From the NCBI GenBank assembly GCA_018267825.1, contig JAFDXR010000006.1, positions 1 to 64,000 of the forward strand: 64,000 nucleotides of DNA, written 5' to 3'. This stretch comes from Bacteroidota bacterium. GTDB lineage: Bacteria; Bacteroidota; Bacteroidia; B-17B0; Aurantibacillaceae. Below are positions 34,605 to 44,955 of the stretch, in pieces. The translations under genes and the position numbers were made by a program. Below the pieces are notes generated by a model that did not search any database, was not told where the DNA came from, and saw only the letters and a program-made list of their open reading frames with translations. How positions within the stretch are numbered: the first letter of the stretch is position 1; every line of letters starts with the position of its first letter.

Positions 34605-35678
34605 TTATAGACACAAACGCACACCAAATGAGTGTACTCCGCCAAATGGATTTGTGAAACGGTATGAGTAATCAATACCGAATGTTGTTTTCTTTTCGCC
34701 AAATGGAATTTCGAAAGTTGCACCACATGAAGGACCTGTAAATACAGTGGTACGGCTATCTGTTCCTTTGAAAATGCCTTTTTCGGTATACATACCACCG
34801 CGGATCATCAACATGTTTTTCCAGGCATATTCTACACCCACCAGGAGGTTATCCTTGGTAAAAGAGTTGGATGTGAACGTACCGGCAAGACTGATGCGGT
34901 GTGTTTGTAATAATCCCGTGCTGTCTTTGGTCAGATAGAAGTCATAAGCACCGGACAGGTTGATGAGAGAAGGTAACTCGAATGAACCGGATTTGTGATC
35001 AGCTGATAATTCATATCCTCCTGATGTTAAGGTCTGGAAAGTTAAACCGTCACCTTTATACTGCATTTTAGGACCTACATTTTTGAGGGCAATCCCGAGG
35101 TGAACCTGGTCGTGTTTACCGGTGTGGTACTGAATACCTGCATCGATAGCAACACCCTGGGCCTTTACGTTATCAATACCTTCTGATAATACTTTCACGT
35201 TGATACCTCCGTAGATATTGTCGGAGAACATTTTCGCATAGGATAATGAGATATTGGTAGCGCGGTATTGGAATGTACCGATACCACCTTCAGGCTGGTC
35301 TTCTGTAGTACGCTGAATTTTATCTGTACCCAGTGTCATGATACCAATACCAATTGCTCCGGTTTCGCCCACACGCTGAGTTAAGCCAAAAGCATTGAGG
35401 TGAATACCTGTGCCACCTAACCACGATGTACGTGCAAACAGCATTTCTGTTTTTCTGGTTGCAGCAATACCGGCTATGTTCATATACTGAGCTTCCAGAC
35501 CTTTGGCGCGTGCACCATTGGCTCCTGCCCAACCCGATGAACGGGCATACGGGTTGATCAGCAATTGCGAAGCGCCTGCCTGACCCGAACGATCAGGGTT
35601 ACCCGCGTTAGCTACAGGAATTGATAATAACATGCCTCCTGCGGCTAAACTCAATGCTATTTTAGAAAAATGCTTCAT
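34605..35678 (-). CDS. PorV/PorQ-family outer-membrane beta-barrel protein
   Basis: A 357-residue protein with a signal peptide (about 1-25, ANAG cut) and beta-barrel strands through the rest, with the family start (AGASQLLINPYARSSGWAGA). PorV-like proteins act in T9SS cargo processing at the outer membrane; this copy may instead serve the receptor and secreted protein encoded just upstream. The C-terminal strand ends HSFGVRLCL. It is one transcript with the two upstream genes. Confidence 0.8.
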   Translation of the reverse strand: MKHFSKIALSLAAGGMLLSIPVANAGNPDRSGQAGASQLLINPYARSSGWAGANGARAKGLEAQYMNIAGIAATRKTEMLFARTSWLGGTGIHLNAFGLTQRVGETGAIGIGIMTLGTDKIQRTTEDQPEGGIGTFQYRATNISLSYAKMFSDNIYGGINVKVLSEGIDNVKAQGVAIDAGIQYHTGKHDQVHLGIALKNVGPKMQYKGDGLTFQTLTSGGYELSADHKSGSFELPSLINLSGAYDFYLTKDSTGLLQTHRISLAGTFTSNSFTKDNLLVGVEYAWKNMLMIRGGMYTEKGIFKGTDSRTTVFTGPSCGATFEIPFGEKKTTFGIDYSYRFTNPFGGVHSFGVRLCL

Positions 35679-35707
35679 AAGCTATGTATTAGAATAAGGT
35701 AAATCGA

Positions 35708-38700
35708 TTAATAATTTTGTAAATCCAGTGGACGCATTACACCAAACCATTTCAGGATTTTCTCGCCAAGGCCCGGAGCATCGATGTGGATGATATATAA
35801 TCCACTGGCTACGGTAATACCGCTTTGGTTTTTCAGATCCCAATCCTGGTAAGAAACATATTTCGTATGGTGGAAATCACTCACCTCTCTTACATCTATA
35901 TCTTCCTGGCCGGTAACATCACGGTTAATTGTTCTAACCAGAGTACCATTCAGTGTATAGATACGGATTTTACATTTGTTTGGCAGGTTGGTGATTCGAA
36001 CACGTGTATCGAGCCTGTTTCCGGTCTCATAAGTTGAGTATCCGTAGTATGGATTCGGTACAATGTTGATCAGATCCAGTGCATTTTTTGCAACATCTCC
36101 ATTACCGACGTTGGCATAAATATCGGATGTTGTAAATGTATACATCGGGAAGTTATTGTTCAATGGTGCAGCAGAAATATCGCTAGGGAACTCTGCGATG
36201 TTCGAAGCCGCATTTTTTGCCGTACTTGGATAAGACGCTGTAGTTAAACCACCCGGTGCCGGAGTGAACACAGATGCATAACCATAACGGTATGCGCGTT
36301 TCACACGCAGTCTTACTTTCACATCGCAAGGCATATTGCTTGGGTTTGTAAACTCAAACTTAGGACTGGCCACTACAGGGATATTTACCCACATACCATC
36401 AGACATTAAGTTTTTATAAGCAATCTGTAACTGGATCACAGAAGATCCGAATGTATTTTTGTAAACACCAACCATATCTTTCAGGTCTTTGTATGTACCG
36501 GCCCCCATGTTCTTGCCGAAGATCGGAGCAAGTGCAGCAGGTGATGTACCGTATTTCTGGCGTTTGTTGTTACCGAATACATAGATATAGTGACGGCCAC
36601 CGAATGTAAACGGATAGTTTTGTGTTGAAACAGTGGCTGTTGGATTCCACATCATATCACGTCCGTTTTTAGACTGATAGCTGTCTTCGCCGAAAGCCAT
36701 GTTTAAACGCTCACCGGTTTCAATATTGATAGCATATCCCGGGAACCAGCCCATACCATACTGTACAGTATCGAAAGCGGCTTCGGAAGTATTACAGTTT
36801 GGATCACCCAATGGACGGCCGTCTTTATCAACAGAGCGGCTTCTGCGCATTTCCAGTTTCTTAGCATTGTTTACTGCTAAAGCCGGATCATCACACTCTT
36901 CAAGTACCATACAGTGTGTCCATTTACTTCTGTCGGATGTAATGATCACATCGATACTTCCAAGTGTACGGGTATCCATACCAATGTAACCGTATGTGCT
37001 ACCAGAATAGAGCGCTGCGATACTAGGACCTGCAGGGCCTTCGATAGTATTGGTTGTTGCATTGGAATAAGAGTATGCTGCCAGGCAGAAAGGTGCCCAT
37101 GTACGACCCAGGATTTTCTCAAAGATCTCATCCGGATCAGCAAAACGTTTGTCCTTAGAAGTGTTTAACCAGTTGTAGTCATCCTGGTGCGGATCTGCAG
37201 GTGATGCATTGTCAACATATTTACCTGAACGAATCCAGTTAAAGCCGTTGTCGTTTACACCCTGGAAGTTAGAACCATCAACATCAGGTACACCGGTTAA
37301 CCATGGTGTAGTACTTTCAGCAAATGTAATCGATGCATCCAGTAAATCGCCATCACGGTAGTTTTTAAGTGTATCTGTACCGAATGCTGTAGAACCTGCA
37401 TCAGTAACCTGAGATAAAGAAACAGAAAGACCCAATTCCTTGAAGTAGAATTCCTGTTTCAGTTTAATGGCTAAACCAGGATAATATGTTTTGTTATTGG
37501 TGTTATTGATCAGTACCCATGTCAGAGAGTCACCGAGAGCCTGGCCATAACCGGCATCTGTCAGATTAGGTGTTACAGATGGTGTTACAGGAGCCAATGG
37601 ATGGTTTGATGGATCGTACTGTGTTTTTGGTAAGCGCAGGAATTTCACAGTGAAATCAGCATTTGGTACGTTCAGCGGATCAACCACTTTAATGTTCAAC
37701 GGACCTCTGCCATTTTCGTAAGTGATTTTAGCAACACGGTCTCCGTTGTTGAAAATCTCATCAATACTGGCTTGTGTCAGATCAAGGATGTTACCACCGT
37801 TACCCTGGCCTTCGATACGGGTTACTTTAGGCCCGTAACCATAGTAAGAGTTTAACTCAGAACCACCTTTCTCAGGAGATGGGGTATGTGGAATACCATA
37901 GGCTTTTTTGTTGATACGACCCTCGAGGTAAGGGCGTTTCTGACCGTATTTGTTATTGTAAAGATCCTGTGAGCAATCCACATCTTCTTTATAAGTAAGG
38001 TAGTTGTTATAAGCATAAGCCACAACCATGAAGTAATATGTTTTGTTGTTGATTACTTTCTGATCAGAGCTGCTTGAGAAAAGGTCTTTGGTAAAATGGA
38101 AGCTAGTTTGCAGACCGTTGTCCTGACCTTCCACCATTACTTTAGGAACGTCGCCACCAATACTTGGATCGAGGGTAAAGTTCACCAGTTTGGTTACACC
38201 GTTTTTCACGTCGCACTGGAAAGCCAGTTTTGCTTTATTCTCATCAAATAATTCTTCCTGTAATACAGCATCGTTTTTAAGCTGGTAAATTTTGTAACCT
38301 TCAAAACGGTATAAACTGTCAGGGTGAGCGTAATTAGTGATCGTTCCTGTAGCGCAACCTGTGATAATCGGAAGGATCGTTACATCCTGCTCCTGGTAAT
38401 CGTTTGGAGTTTTCTGGAAGTTGTTGCTACCGAATTTATTGGTTAAATACAGGATCAGCTCATTGTCTAATTCCTGGATAGTAAGATCCGGAGCTTCAGG
38501 ACCATTTAATACTTTAAAGCAGTTGTCGAATAAAGCCTGGGCTTTATCATCGGCGCTTTTCAGGAGTGTTACTGAACTTAATGGGTTACCTGCAGTTGTT
38601 GTACGTGCCCAAGGTAAACCAACAGTAATGTAGTTTACAGCACCTGCCTTCAGTGTAAATGGTCCGGCAGACTGTACAAAACGACGGTCACCCGGTACGT

Positions 38701-40075
38701 TACTGGCGGCTGCCTCTGTCCAACCTGTACCACAGGTAGGCAATAAAGTTGCAGGATATGTGTCGTCCGGATAAACATATTTAGTTACAGTAGATCCGCC
38801 GTAACCGTTACCACCACATGTAAATGGTGTACCGTCACGCCAGAAGCCAGTCATGTAGTTACGCACCTGTGTGGCATTCTGAGGGTCAGTTGTCTGAAGC
38901 GGCACACCAGGGAAAGAGTTGTTGAAGTAAGTGAAGTTAGACATGATAATTTGCTCACCCAATTCATCGGTAATACCATCCAGGTCATTATCAATGTGGT
39001 CATTGGCATCTGCAAGAGGGCCCTGGAAGAAGTCGCAACCCAAAGACGGGATATAGGTACCGTAACCGTTTGTACCGGAAACACTCTCATCGAATGCGTC
39101 GCCGTTGTAGATAAATCCTAAACCGCGTTTAATATCACAACCGATATAGTCATCACCATAATAACCTAAGTCAGCATCGGTCCATACAGACATGTATGTA
39201 TTATTGAGATCTTCGTGTGCACGGTTAATAATCTGGTAGTTATAGAAAGTCATGTTATTGATCTCGTCGGTAGTTTTGAATGCAAATGCCTGAGCTCTTA
39301 CTTCCAGACCGATAGCGAGGTTACTTTGAGAAGCCGTGTGGATCCCACCCGCATCGTTATAAACCCACCATAATGTTTTATCACCGAAAACACGGGCTTT
39401 ACAAACACCCAGGTTGTCTTTACCGGCATTGTTGTAAATATCATAGTAAGGATAATCTCCATCGTCTGTAGAATAGAAACCATCACCGTTGAAATCAATA
39501 TATGGTGCAAGGTTCGGATCCTGGTTTTTGGAAATATCACCATTACCCGGCCAGTTTTTCACATTATCAGAAGCACCAAGACCTTTAATAACAAAGTCTT
39601 CAACCTCGGTACGGGTTAACTGGAAAATTTTATCGTATTGCGAACAAACATCCGGTGATGTTTTTGCATCAATGGTTGACAATGGGCCAGTCCAGAAATC
39701 GATACCATCCTGGCGGTATGTCTGGGCAGCTACTTTCAGGTTTCCACCTCCATCGTAACCACTGAACCAAACGTTACCGGCAAAGTTCGAAGATATCCAT
39801 TGTGCCTTGGCATCTACTTTCGGAATAACGTAATAGGCATTTCCCTGGCCAAACAAGTCCCACCACATATCAGAGCCTGAAAAGATAATGGTTCGAACGT
39901 TGTTGATAGATAACTCCGCGCTGCTTTGAGCAGGCGAACAATCTGTCATGACTTTACTGGAAGCTGACTGTTTATGAACACTCCAGCCATATTTCTCTTT
40001 TGCAGGCATTGCCACGGTGCTCAAAAGAGCCGCTGCCAAAGAGAGATTCCGGGTAATTATACTTATTCTTTTCAT
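35708..40075 (-). CDS. Giant secreted protein with C-terminal sorting-like domain
   Basis: A 1455-residue protein with a signal peptide (about 1-25), Asp/Asn-rich turns that resemble calcium-binding loops (DFNGDGFYSTDDGDYP; DNDLDGITDELG), and a C-terminal beta-sandwich of about 90 residues (IVPNPYYGYSTYETG, RITNLPNKCKIRIYTLNG, GLYIIHIDAPG) like T9SS or FlgD-like sorting domains. It lies between the receptor and the PorV-like gene, 19 and 29 nt away. It may be a surface protein working with the receptor. No enzyme motif seen. Confidence 0.75.
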   Translation of the reverse strand: MKRISIITRNLSLAAALLSTVAMPAKEKYGWSVHKQSASSKVMTDCSPAQSSAELSINNVRTIIFSGSDMWWDLFGQGNAYYVIPKVDAKAQWISSNFAGNVWFSGYDGGGNLKVAAQTYRQDGIDFWTGPLSTIDAKTSPDVCSQYDKIFQLTRTEVEDFVIKGLGASDNVKNWPGNGDISKNQDPNLAPYIDFNGDGFYSTDDGDYPYYDIYNNAGKDNLGVCKARVFGDKTLWWVYNDAGGIHTASQSNLAIGLEVRAQAFAFKTTDEINNMTFYNYQIINRAHEDLNNTYMSVWTDADLGYYGDDYIGCDIKRGLGFIYNGDAFDESVSGTNGYGTYIPSLGCDFFQGPLADANDHIDNDLDGITDELGEQIIMSNFTYFNNSFPGVPLQTTDPQNATQVRNYMTGFWRDGTPFTCGGNGYGGSTVTKYVYPDDTYPATLLPTCGTGWTEAAASNVPGDRRFVQSAGPFTLKAGAVNYITVGLPWARTTTAGNPLSSVTLLKSADDKAQALFDNCFKVLNGPEAPDLTIQELDNELILYLTNKFGSNNFQKTPNDYQEQDVTILPIITGCATGTITNYAHPDSLYRFEGYKIYQLKNDAVLQEELFDENKAKLAFQCDVKNGVTKLVNFTLDPSIGGDVPKVMVEGQDNGLQTSFHFTKDLFSSSSDQKVINNKTYYFMVVAYAYNNYLTYKEDVDCSQDLYNNKYGQKRPYLEGRINKKAYGIPHTPSPEKGGSELNSYYGYGPKVTRIEGQGNGGNILDLTQASIDEIFNNGDRVAKITYENGRGPLNIKVVDPLNVPNADFTVKFLRLPKTQYDPSNHPLAPVTPSVTPNLTDAGYGQALGDSLTWVLINNTNNKTYYPGLAIKLKQEFYFKELGLSVSLSQVTDAGSTAFGTDTLKNYRDGDLLDASITFAESTTPWLTGVPDVDGSNFQGVNDNGFNWIRSGKYVDNASPADPHQDDYNWLNTSKDKRFADPDEIFEKILGRTWAPFCLAAYSYSNATTNTIEGPAGPSIAALYSGSTYGYIGMDTRTLGSIDVIITSDRSKWTHCMVLEECDDPALAVNNAKKLEMRRSRSVDKDGRPLGDPNCNTSEAAFDTVQYGMGWFPGYAINIETGERLNMAFGEDSYQSKNGRDMMWNPTATVSTQNYPFTFGGRHYIYVFGNNKRQKYGTSPAALAPIFGKNMGAGTYKDLKDMVGVYKNTFGSSVIQLQIAYKNLMSDGMWVNIPVVASPKFEFTNPSNMPCDVKVRLRVKRAYRYGYASVFTPAPGGLTTASYPSTAKNAASNIAEFPSDISAAPLNNNFPMYTFTTSDIYANVGNGDVAKNALDLINIVPNPYYGYSTYETGNRLDTRVRITNLPNKCKIRIYTLNGTLVRTINRDVTGQEDIDVREVSDFHHTKYVSYQDWDLKNQSGITVASGLYIIHIDAPGLGEKILKWFGVMRPLDLQNY

Positions 40076-40094
40076 AACAATGAGTTTATTTTAA

Positions 40095-43000
40095 TTAGAA
40101 GTCTAACATAACACCGATACGGATGGTGCGTGGTCTTGAATAGTTATTAGGATTGTTGATATAAATGTTGTACTGATCCGTGAACGCTGTCGGGCTCAAT
40201 GCGTTGTGCACGTTCTGCGCACCCACAGGAGAGTTCAGGTATCCGTCGTCATCCGGGTTACCGGTAAAGTTATACACAGTCAGGATGTTTTTAGTGTTCA
40301 GTAAGTTCAATACCTGTAAGTAGATATTCAGGTTAGCTGTTTTGCGGCTGTCGCCTTCTTTTTTACCCCATGATAATTCGATGTTTTTATCGAGACGTAA
40401 ATCCGTTCTGAACTGCCATGGTTTGTTAGAACCATTTAAACTACCAAGGATGTTTGAACGACCACCGATTGGAACTGCGTTTGACCAGCGTGTATAAGGA
40501 GAACCCGAACCTAAGTGAACGATGAAGTTAGCACCAACATCTTTCAGCAACTGAATGGTTTGCTCGCTGCCATCTTTTTTCTTCTTATCCCATTTCGGAC
40601 CTCTGTAATCTTTACCGGCACCAAAACGGTAATCGAGGTTCACCGTAATGTTATGGCGTTGATCGTAGTCGAGTGGTAATGTTACACGCAGGTTAGGCTG
40701 ACCTGAAGTTGCAAGGTTAGCACCTGAGTTTCTGTTTGAACCTGAACCATCAGCAAACTGTAAGGTATAGTTAGCTGTTAAACGAACACCGTTTGTACGA
40801 CGGAGGTCAAACTCCATACTTAAACCTTTTACAGTACCGAAATCCTGGTTAGCGTAAGTCAGGTATGTTTTAGGATAAGCCATGTTCAACGATACCACGG
40901 TGATCTGATTTCTCATCTCACGGTAGAATGCTGTAATTTTTAAAGCAGCATTTTTCTTTTCGTTTAATACCTGATTGTAACCTAATTCGTAGTCAACTGT
41001 TTTTTCAGGTTTCAGGTTCGGGTTGGTAATGAATGCACCGCTCGACTGAGCTGCGAGGAAGTAGTAATCTTTAGGGTCGAAACGCATAGCGTTTCCTAAC
41101 GAAGGACGTTGTGTTAACACGTCGTAGTGAGCAAAGAAGTTAGCTACGTCAGAGATAGGGAAAGAGAAAGCCACACGCGGCATGAAGTTGATCTGTGCTT
41201 TGTAATCTGTAAATGCCGATGCACTGAAAGGTTTTGCTGCTTGTGACGGATCTTTTAAGTAAGGGTAAGATGTAGCACCTGAGTTTAATGCTGTTGGGTC
41301 AGACACCTCTTTACCTTCAGCGTTATACCATTTGTTGGTAGTACCATCGCGGTAACCTGTTACTGTAGGGTTTGTTGCGTTACCATTGCTGGCCAGGTTT
41401 TCTTTAATATAAACAACATAATCTTTACCGATATTGTCCGGAGTACCGTTAGAGAGGTCACCGGCTTTGTAGGTATCATAGAATACGTATTGATCTTTAG
41501 GTACTTTCTGGTTGGCATCAAAACGATCCACACGTAAACCCACGTTGAATTTCATGTCTTTGAAGTCGAATTTATCCTGGATATAACCAGCTACATAAAT
41601 CGGACGGAAAGAACCAACCGGGTAAAGGTTATTACCATGAGCATCTTTTTTGTTGAGGAAGTCGTCGAGGTTGGTTGCCTGGTTGTAACGGTTACCGAGG
41701 TAATCGTAACCATAGTAATCAACCAGTGAACTTACACCACCATTTAATAAGTCATCAGCGCTGAACATGCTGAGTTTGAACTGGCTTGGATCGTATTGGT
41801 CAACATTGATATATGTTGCCGATTTTCCTGGAGCGCCCAGTTCTTCAACCATAGAGCGAATAAACTGTGAAGAAGAATTTGCGTTATCGTAACGGATCAT
41901 ATACGCATCGTAATTGTTGTACTGGCCGATATATGTTGTATCGGTATTTTTACTCAGGTAAGCGAGCTGGCGCATACGGGTCCAGAGATCAATAGGAGAA
42001 ATCTGGTAACCGCGTTCGTTACGCTGATCGTATTCAACCCCAACCATGATCGCATGGTTTTTAATATCGGATGAGAAACTGGCTGAGAAACGCAGCTGTG
42101 AACGCTCATTTTTCAGGTTACCGTTGTACTGACGGCCTGTAGAAGAGAATAAACTATTGATCCCCTGCGGACGGTCACCGTTGATAAACCCGTTGTTGAT
42201 CTGAACAGCGTTCAGGGATTGTAATGAACCGTAGTAGTTAAAAATCTGTGATGTATAGTTTGCAGCAGTAGCGTTGATATCGCTACGGTCGAATGTTACA
42301 CCGGTGAGGGTTGGACCGTTATAGTAGTAGTTAATGTCCTGACCGTTGTTGATTACTTTCAGGCTGTAGTTGCTGTAACCTGTATCGTAGTTTTGGTAGA
42401 ATTTACCGATATAACCGTAGTTGAAGAGGTTGTCTTTGTGAGAATCATCCTGTGTTTTGTCGCGGTATTGTTCGTAACTGGCGAGGAACGTAAAATAGGA
42501 GTTGGAAACGAGCGACTGTGATTTTTCTTTAGCAGTACCGGTCAGGTTGTTACCAAATTTCTGGCTGATACGTGCGAAGGTTCTCCAGGTGCTTTTAATA
42601 ACCTGTGGGTTATTTTGTGAGTTGAACATCGAATAATCAAAAATGAAATCGTGGTAGTTTTGATAATCCAATGATCCACCTACTGTTAAGTTTGTATTCG
42701 GAGCTAATTTGAAATCGAGTTTACCGGTCACCTGGATGGCTTTGCTGGCCACATTCTGACGGGCTTTGGAAGACACCATGTCTTGTTTTGTAACATAGTC
42801 CAGTTTACGGATAAAGTTGGCTCCTGTAGGTGATAAACGCAGAGGTTCATCTTCAATTTCTTTTAACAGATCATCTTTCGCTCGGTACAATGGTACATAA
42901 GACGGGCTCGGATCTTTTTGATATGTACCCTGACCGGATAAGAAGAAACCGATAACAGGGGTTTTATGACCTGCTGAATCTTTTTTCTGGAGGATAGGAC

Positions 43001-43775
43001 CACCTACGCTGAAACCTAAAGAGTTATAACCGTAAGCATCGGTAAGCTGAGAAGAGATTAACTCAACACCACCGAAGAACTGGCTTTGAGGACCACGCGT
43101 TGTTACAGAGATTACACCGGATGTAGCATCACCGTACTGAGCCGGTAAACCACCGGTAATTACGGCAATCTGCTCAACCGATTGCTGAGGAATGTTATTA
43201 CCACCGATTACTTTAACACCATCCACAAAATAAGTGGTGTTATCAGAACGACCACCACGTACGTTAATATCTTTTCCTTCGTCAGCCTGGAATACACCGG
43301 CTGTTGTTGCAGCTACCGAGTTAATGTTTTTGGTAGCCATGTTCTGGTATTCTTCACGGGTTACTGTTCCACCCGATTTGGTATCCGGGTCGATCAGTGG
43401 CACCTGGTATTCAACAACCACAACCTCATCGAGGTTAACACCTGAACCGTTTGATAATTTAATCGTTTGATACGCAGTTGCACCTTCCTTAACAATAATA
43501 CCTTTCACCTCTGCTGCCTGGTACCCAACGTAAATACCTTTCACATCGTATTTACCGGGAGCAAGGGGTTTAATCACTGCATAACCATCAATATCGGTTG
43601 TCGCAACGCCCACCTGTACTCCATTCTGGTAAGCTACAACGTTCGCAAAAGGGATTGCTTCTCCATTCGCATTATCTTGCAGTAAAACTTTAATGGAACC
43701 GTTGTTGTTCTGCGCAAACGCAACAGCTCCAAAGAGGATAAAAGCTACGATAGAAAAGTAAATTTTTCTTAGCAT
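40095..43775 (-). CDS. TonB-dependent receptor with carboxypeptidase-like N-terminal domain
   Basis: A 1226-residue outer-membrane protein. A signal peptide (1-21) leads to a CarboxypepD_reg-like beta-sandwich (about 26-110), a plug domain (about 130-250: NSVAATTAGVFQADEGKDINVRGG, PAQYGDATSGVISVTTRG) and a large barrel ending in RIGVMLDF with the terminal Phe needed for assembly. No SusD-like gene follows, so it is not a normal polysaccharide locus. Its substrate is unknown. It heads the operon with the giant secreted protein and PorV-like gene and shares an upstream element with the tonB operon. Confidence 0.88.
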   Translation of the reverse strand: MLRKIYFSIVAFILFGAVAFAQNNNGSIKVLLQDNANGEAIPFANVVAYQNGVQVGVATTDIDGYAVIKPLAPGKYDVKGIYVGYQAAEVKGIIVKEGATAYQTIKLSNGSGVNLDEVVVVEYQVPLIDPDTKSGGTVTREEYQNMATKNINSVAATTAGVFQADEGKDINVRGGRSDNTTYFVDGVKVIGGNNIPQQSVEQIAVITGGLPAQYGDATSGVISVTTRGPQSQFFGGVELISSQLTDAYGYNSLGFSVGGPILQKKDSAGHKTPVIGFFLSGQGTYQKDPSPSYVPLYRAKDDLLKEIEDEPLRLSPTGANFIRKLDYVTKQDMVSSKARQNVASKAIQVTGKLDFKLAPNTNLTVGGSLDYQNYHDFIFDYSMFNSQNNPQVIKSTWRTFARISQKFGNNLTGTAKEKSQSLVSNSYFTFLASYEQYRDKTQDDSHKDNLFNYGYIGKFYQNYDTGYSNYSLKVINNGQDINYYYNGPTLTGVTFDRSDINATAANYTSQIFNYYGSLQSLNAVQINNGFINGDRPQGINSLFSSTGRQYNGNLKNERSQLRFSASFSSDIKNHAIMVGVEYDQRNERGYQISPIDLWTRMRQLAYLSKNTDTTYIGQYNNYDAYMIRYDNANSSSQFIRSMVEELGAPGKSATYINVDQYDPSQFKLSMFSADDLLNGGVSSLVDYYGYDYLGNRYNQATNLDDFLNKKDAHGNNLYPVGSFRPIYVAGYIQDKFDFKDMKFNVGLRVDRFDANQKVPKDQYVFYDTYKAGDLSNGTPDNIGKDYVVYIKENLASNGNATNPTVTGYRDGTTNKWYNAEGKEVSDPTALNSGATSYPYLKDPSQAAKPFSASAFTDYKAQINFMPRVAFSFPISDVANFFAHYDVLTQRPSLGNAMRFDPKDYYFLAAQSSGAFITNPNLKPEKTVDYELGYNQVLNEKKNAALKITAFYREMRNQITVVSLNMAYPKTYLTYANQDFGTVKGLSMEFDLRRTNGVRLTANYTLQFADGSGSNRNSGANLATSGQPNLRVTLPLDYDQRHNITVNLDYRFGAGKDYRGPKWDKKKKDGSEQTIQLLKDVGANFIVHLGSGSPYTRWSNAVPIGGRSNILGSLNGSNKPWQFRTDLRLDKNIELSWGKKEGDSRKTANLNIYLQVLNLLNTKNILTVYNFTGNPDDDGYLNSPVGAQNVHNALSPTAFTDQYNIYINNPNNYSRPRTIRIGVMLDF

Positions 43776-44120
43776 ATGATTAAATTTTTAGTAACGTTCA
43801 ACTTTTTATGAGCGGATAAATTTATAAATGAATGGGAACCCGTGCAAATTATTTTGCGTTTATTTCCTAATTTTCTGATTATCCGCTCTTTATTTTCCAA
43901 ATTTTTGTCGTTAAAAGCCTGTAAAAGTTAACAAGATTTAACACGAATTTAAGGGGCCGGAAGGGCTTAAAAAACAGGCTCCTCACATGTGGGCTTACTA
44001 TTTTGATAAGTGGTCGGTTTTGGCAAATAACTGGTTAATGCCCCGGGGCGGGACAAACTTATACACCGGAACTGAAACGGCTGAATCCCTTTTGTATCAA
44101 GGGTTTCGGGATACGAAAGT
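43776..44120. other. Long intergenic region upstream of the receptor operon
   Basis: No gene. It holds the element at 43995-44024 and AT-rich sequence nearer the receptor ATG. I found no full consensus promoter; TAAGTTTG on the minus strand at 44054-44061 lacks a -33 partner. Confidence 0.6.
43995..44024 (-). promoter_or_regulatory. Upstream element shared with the exbB-tonB operon
   Basis: On the minus strand it reads GCCAAAACCGACCACTTA, then TCAAAATAGTAA. It matches 13114-13142 with about three differences, one a single-base insertion, and in the same orientation relative to the gene. It lies about 220-250 nt before the receptor ATG. Confidence 0.55.
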
Positions 44121-44474
44121 CTATTTTCGCTTTTTGTGAAACAAACGCTGGAAAAACGGTTCGCGTTCGTGATTGTTGTTGCGCACTGCTTTTTTCTTGC
44201 TTTGCTTCATACGTTTACGCACTTCCTTGGTTTGCAGGCGTTTATGGTGTCTTTCAATTTTCTTTTCTTCCTCGTGTTTCAAACGTCGCTCTTCTTTCCA
44301 TTTCTGTTTGTCTTCTTTGCGCTGTTTGCGCTTGCTTTTGAGCGACTGCTCTTTTTTGGGAGCATCGCCGCCCCCGTTGTCCTGGGCCACAGCCCTACCC
44401 TGCAGCATCAGCAGCATCAGGAAAGCAAAGAGTATTTTAAACGAACGTTTCAAAACGATTATCTGAATAAACAA
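44121..44474 (-). CDS. Small secreted, strongly basic coiled-coil protein
   Basis: A 117-residue protein with a signal peptide or anchor (about 1-31), followed by a very Lys/Arg/Glu-rich helix (KKEQSLKSKRKQRKEDKQKW, KRMKQSKKKA). It is probably periplasmic or outer-membrane attached. Similar small proteins are common in Bacteroidota; I know no function. A start a few codons on (near KRSFKIL) is also possible. Confidence 0.6.
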   Translation of the reverse strand: MFIQIIVLKRSFKILFAFLMLLMLQGRAVAQDNGGGDAPKKEQSLKSKRKQRKEDKQKWKEERRLKHEEEKKIERHHKRLQTKEVRKRMKQSKKKAVRNNNHEREPFFQRLFHKKRK

Positions 44475-44491
44475 TTTACACTAAAACGGAA

Positions 44492-44947
44492 TTATGGCAT
44501 TTTCGTTACTTCAACGCCAAACTTACGCAGAAAATCCACCCCTTCGTCGGTCGGAATGTTTTTAAACTCAGCGTAACTGTTTTTATAAAGTACCCTTCTG
44601 ATCCCGGTCGAAAAAATAACGCGGGCGCAGGCAATGCAGGGCGAAAGGGTCACGTAGAGCGTAGATCCCTCGATAGAAACATTGTTCTTGGCGGCATAAA
44701 GAATAGCGTTTTGCTCGGCATGCAGCGCCAGTGAACAGGATCCTTTGCTATCGCGCGGACAGCCTTCTTCGGGCCACTCGATATCGCAATTGTGTGTGCC
44801 GGCGGGCGGGCCATTGTAGCCCAATGAAACAATACGGGTATCTTTGGTAAGCACGGCTCCTACCTGGGCTTTTACACAGTGGGAACGCAGGGACAGCTTC
44901 TCAGCGAGGTCCATGTATATTTCATCAAAACTTGGTTTTTTTGCCAT
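44492..44947 (-). CDS. dCMP deaminase-family protein
   Basis: A 151-residue cytidine/dCMP deaminase with zinc ligands H76 and the PCIAC cysteines (C104, C107) and the catalytic E78 (LHAEQNAI). It makes dUMP for thymidylate synthesis. I use ATG 44947 (MAKKPSFDEIYM); an upstream ATG at 45001 would add 18 atypical residues. A TACATTTG box lies 8 nt before this ATG, which supports the choice. Confidence 0.9.
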   Translation of the reverse strand: MAKKPSFDEIYMDLAEKLSLRSHCVKAQVGAVLTKDTRIVSLGYNGPPAGTHNCDIEWPEEGCPRDSKGSCSLALHAEQNAILYAAKNNVSIEGSTLYVTLSPCIACARVIFSTGIRRVLYKNSYAEFKNIPTDEGVDFLRKFGVEVTKMP

Positions 44948-44955
44948 AGCGGTTA

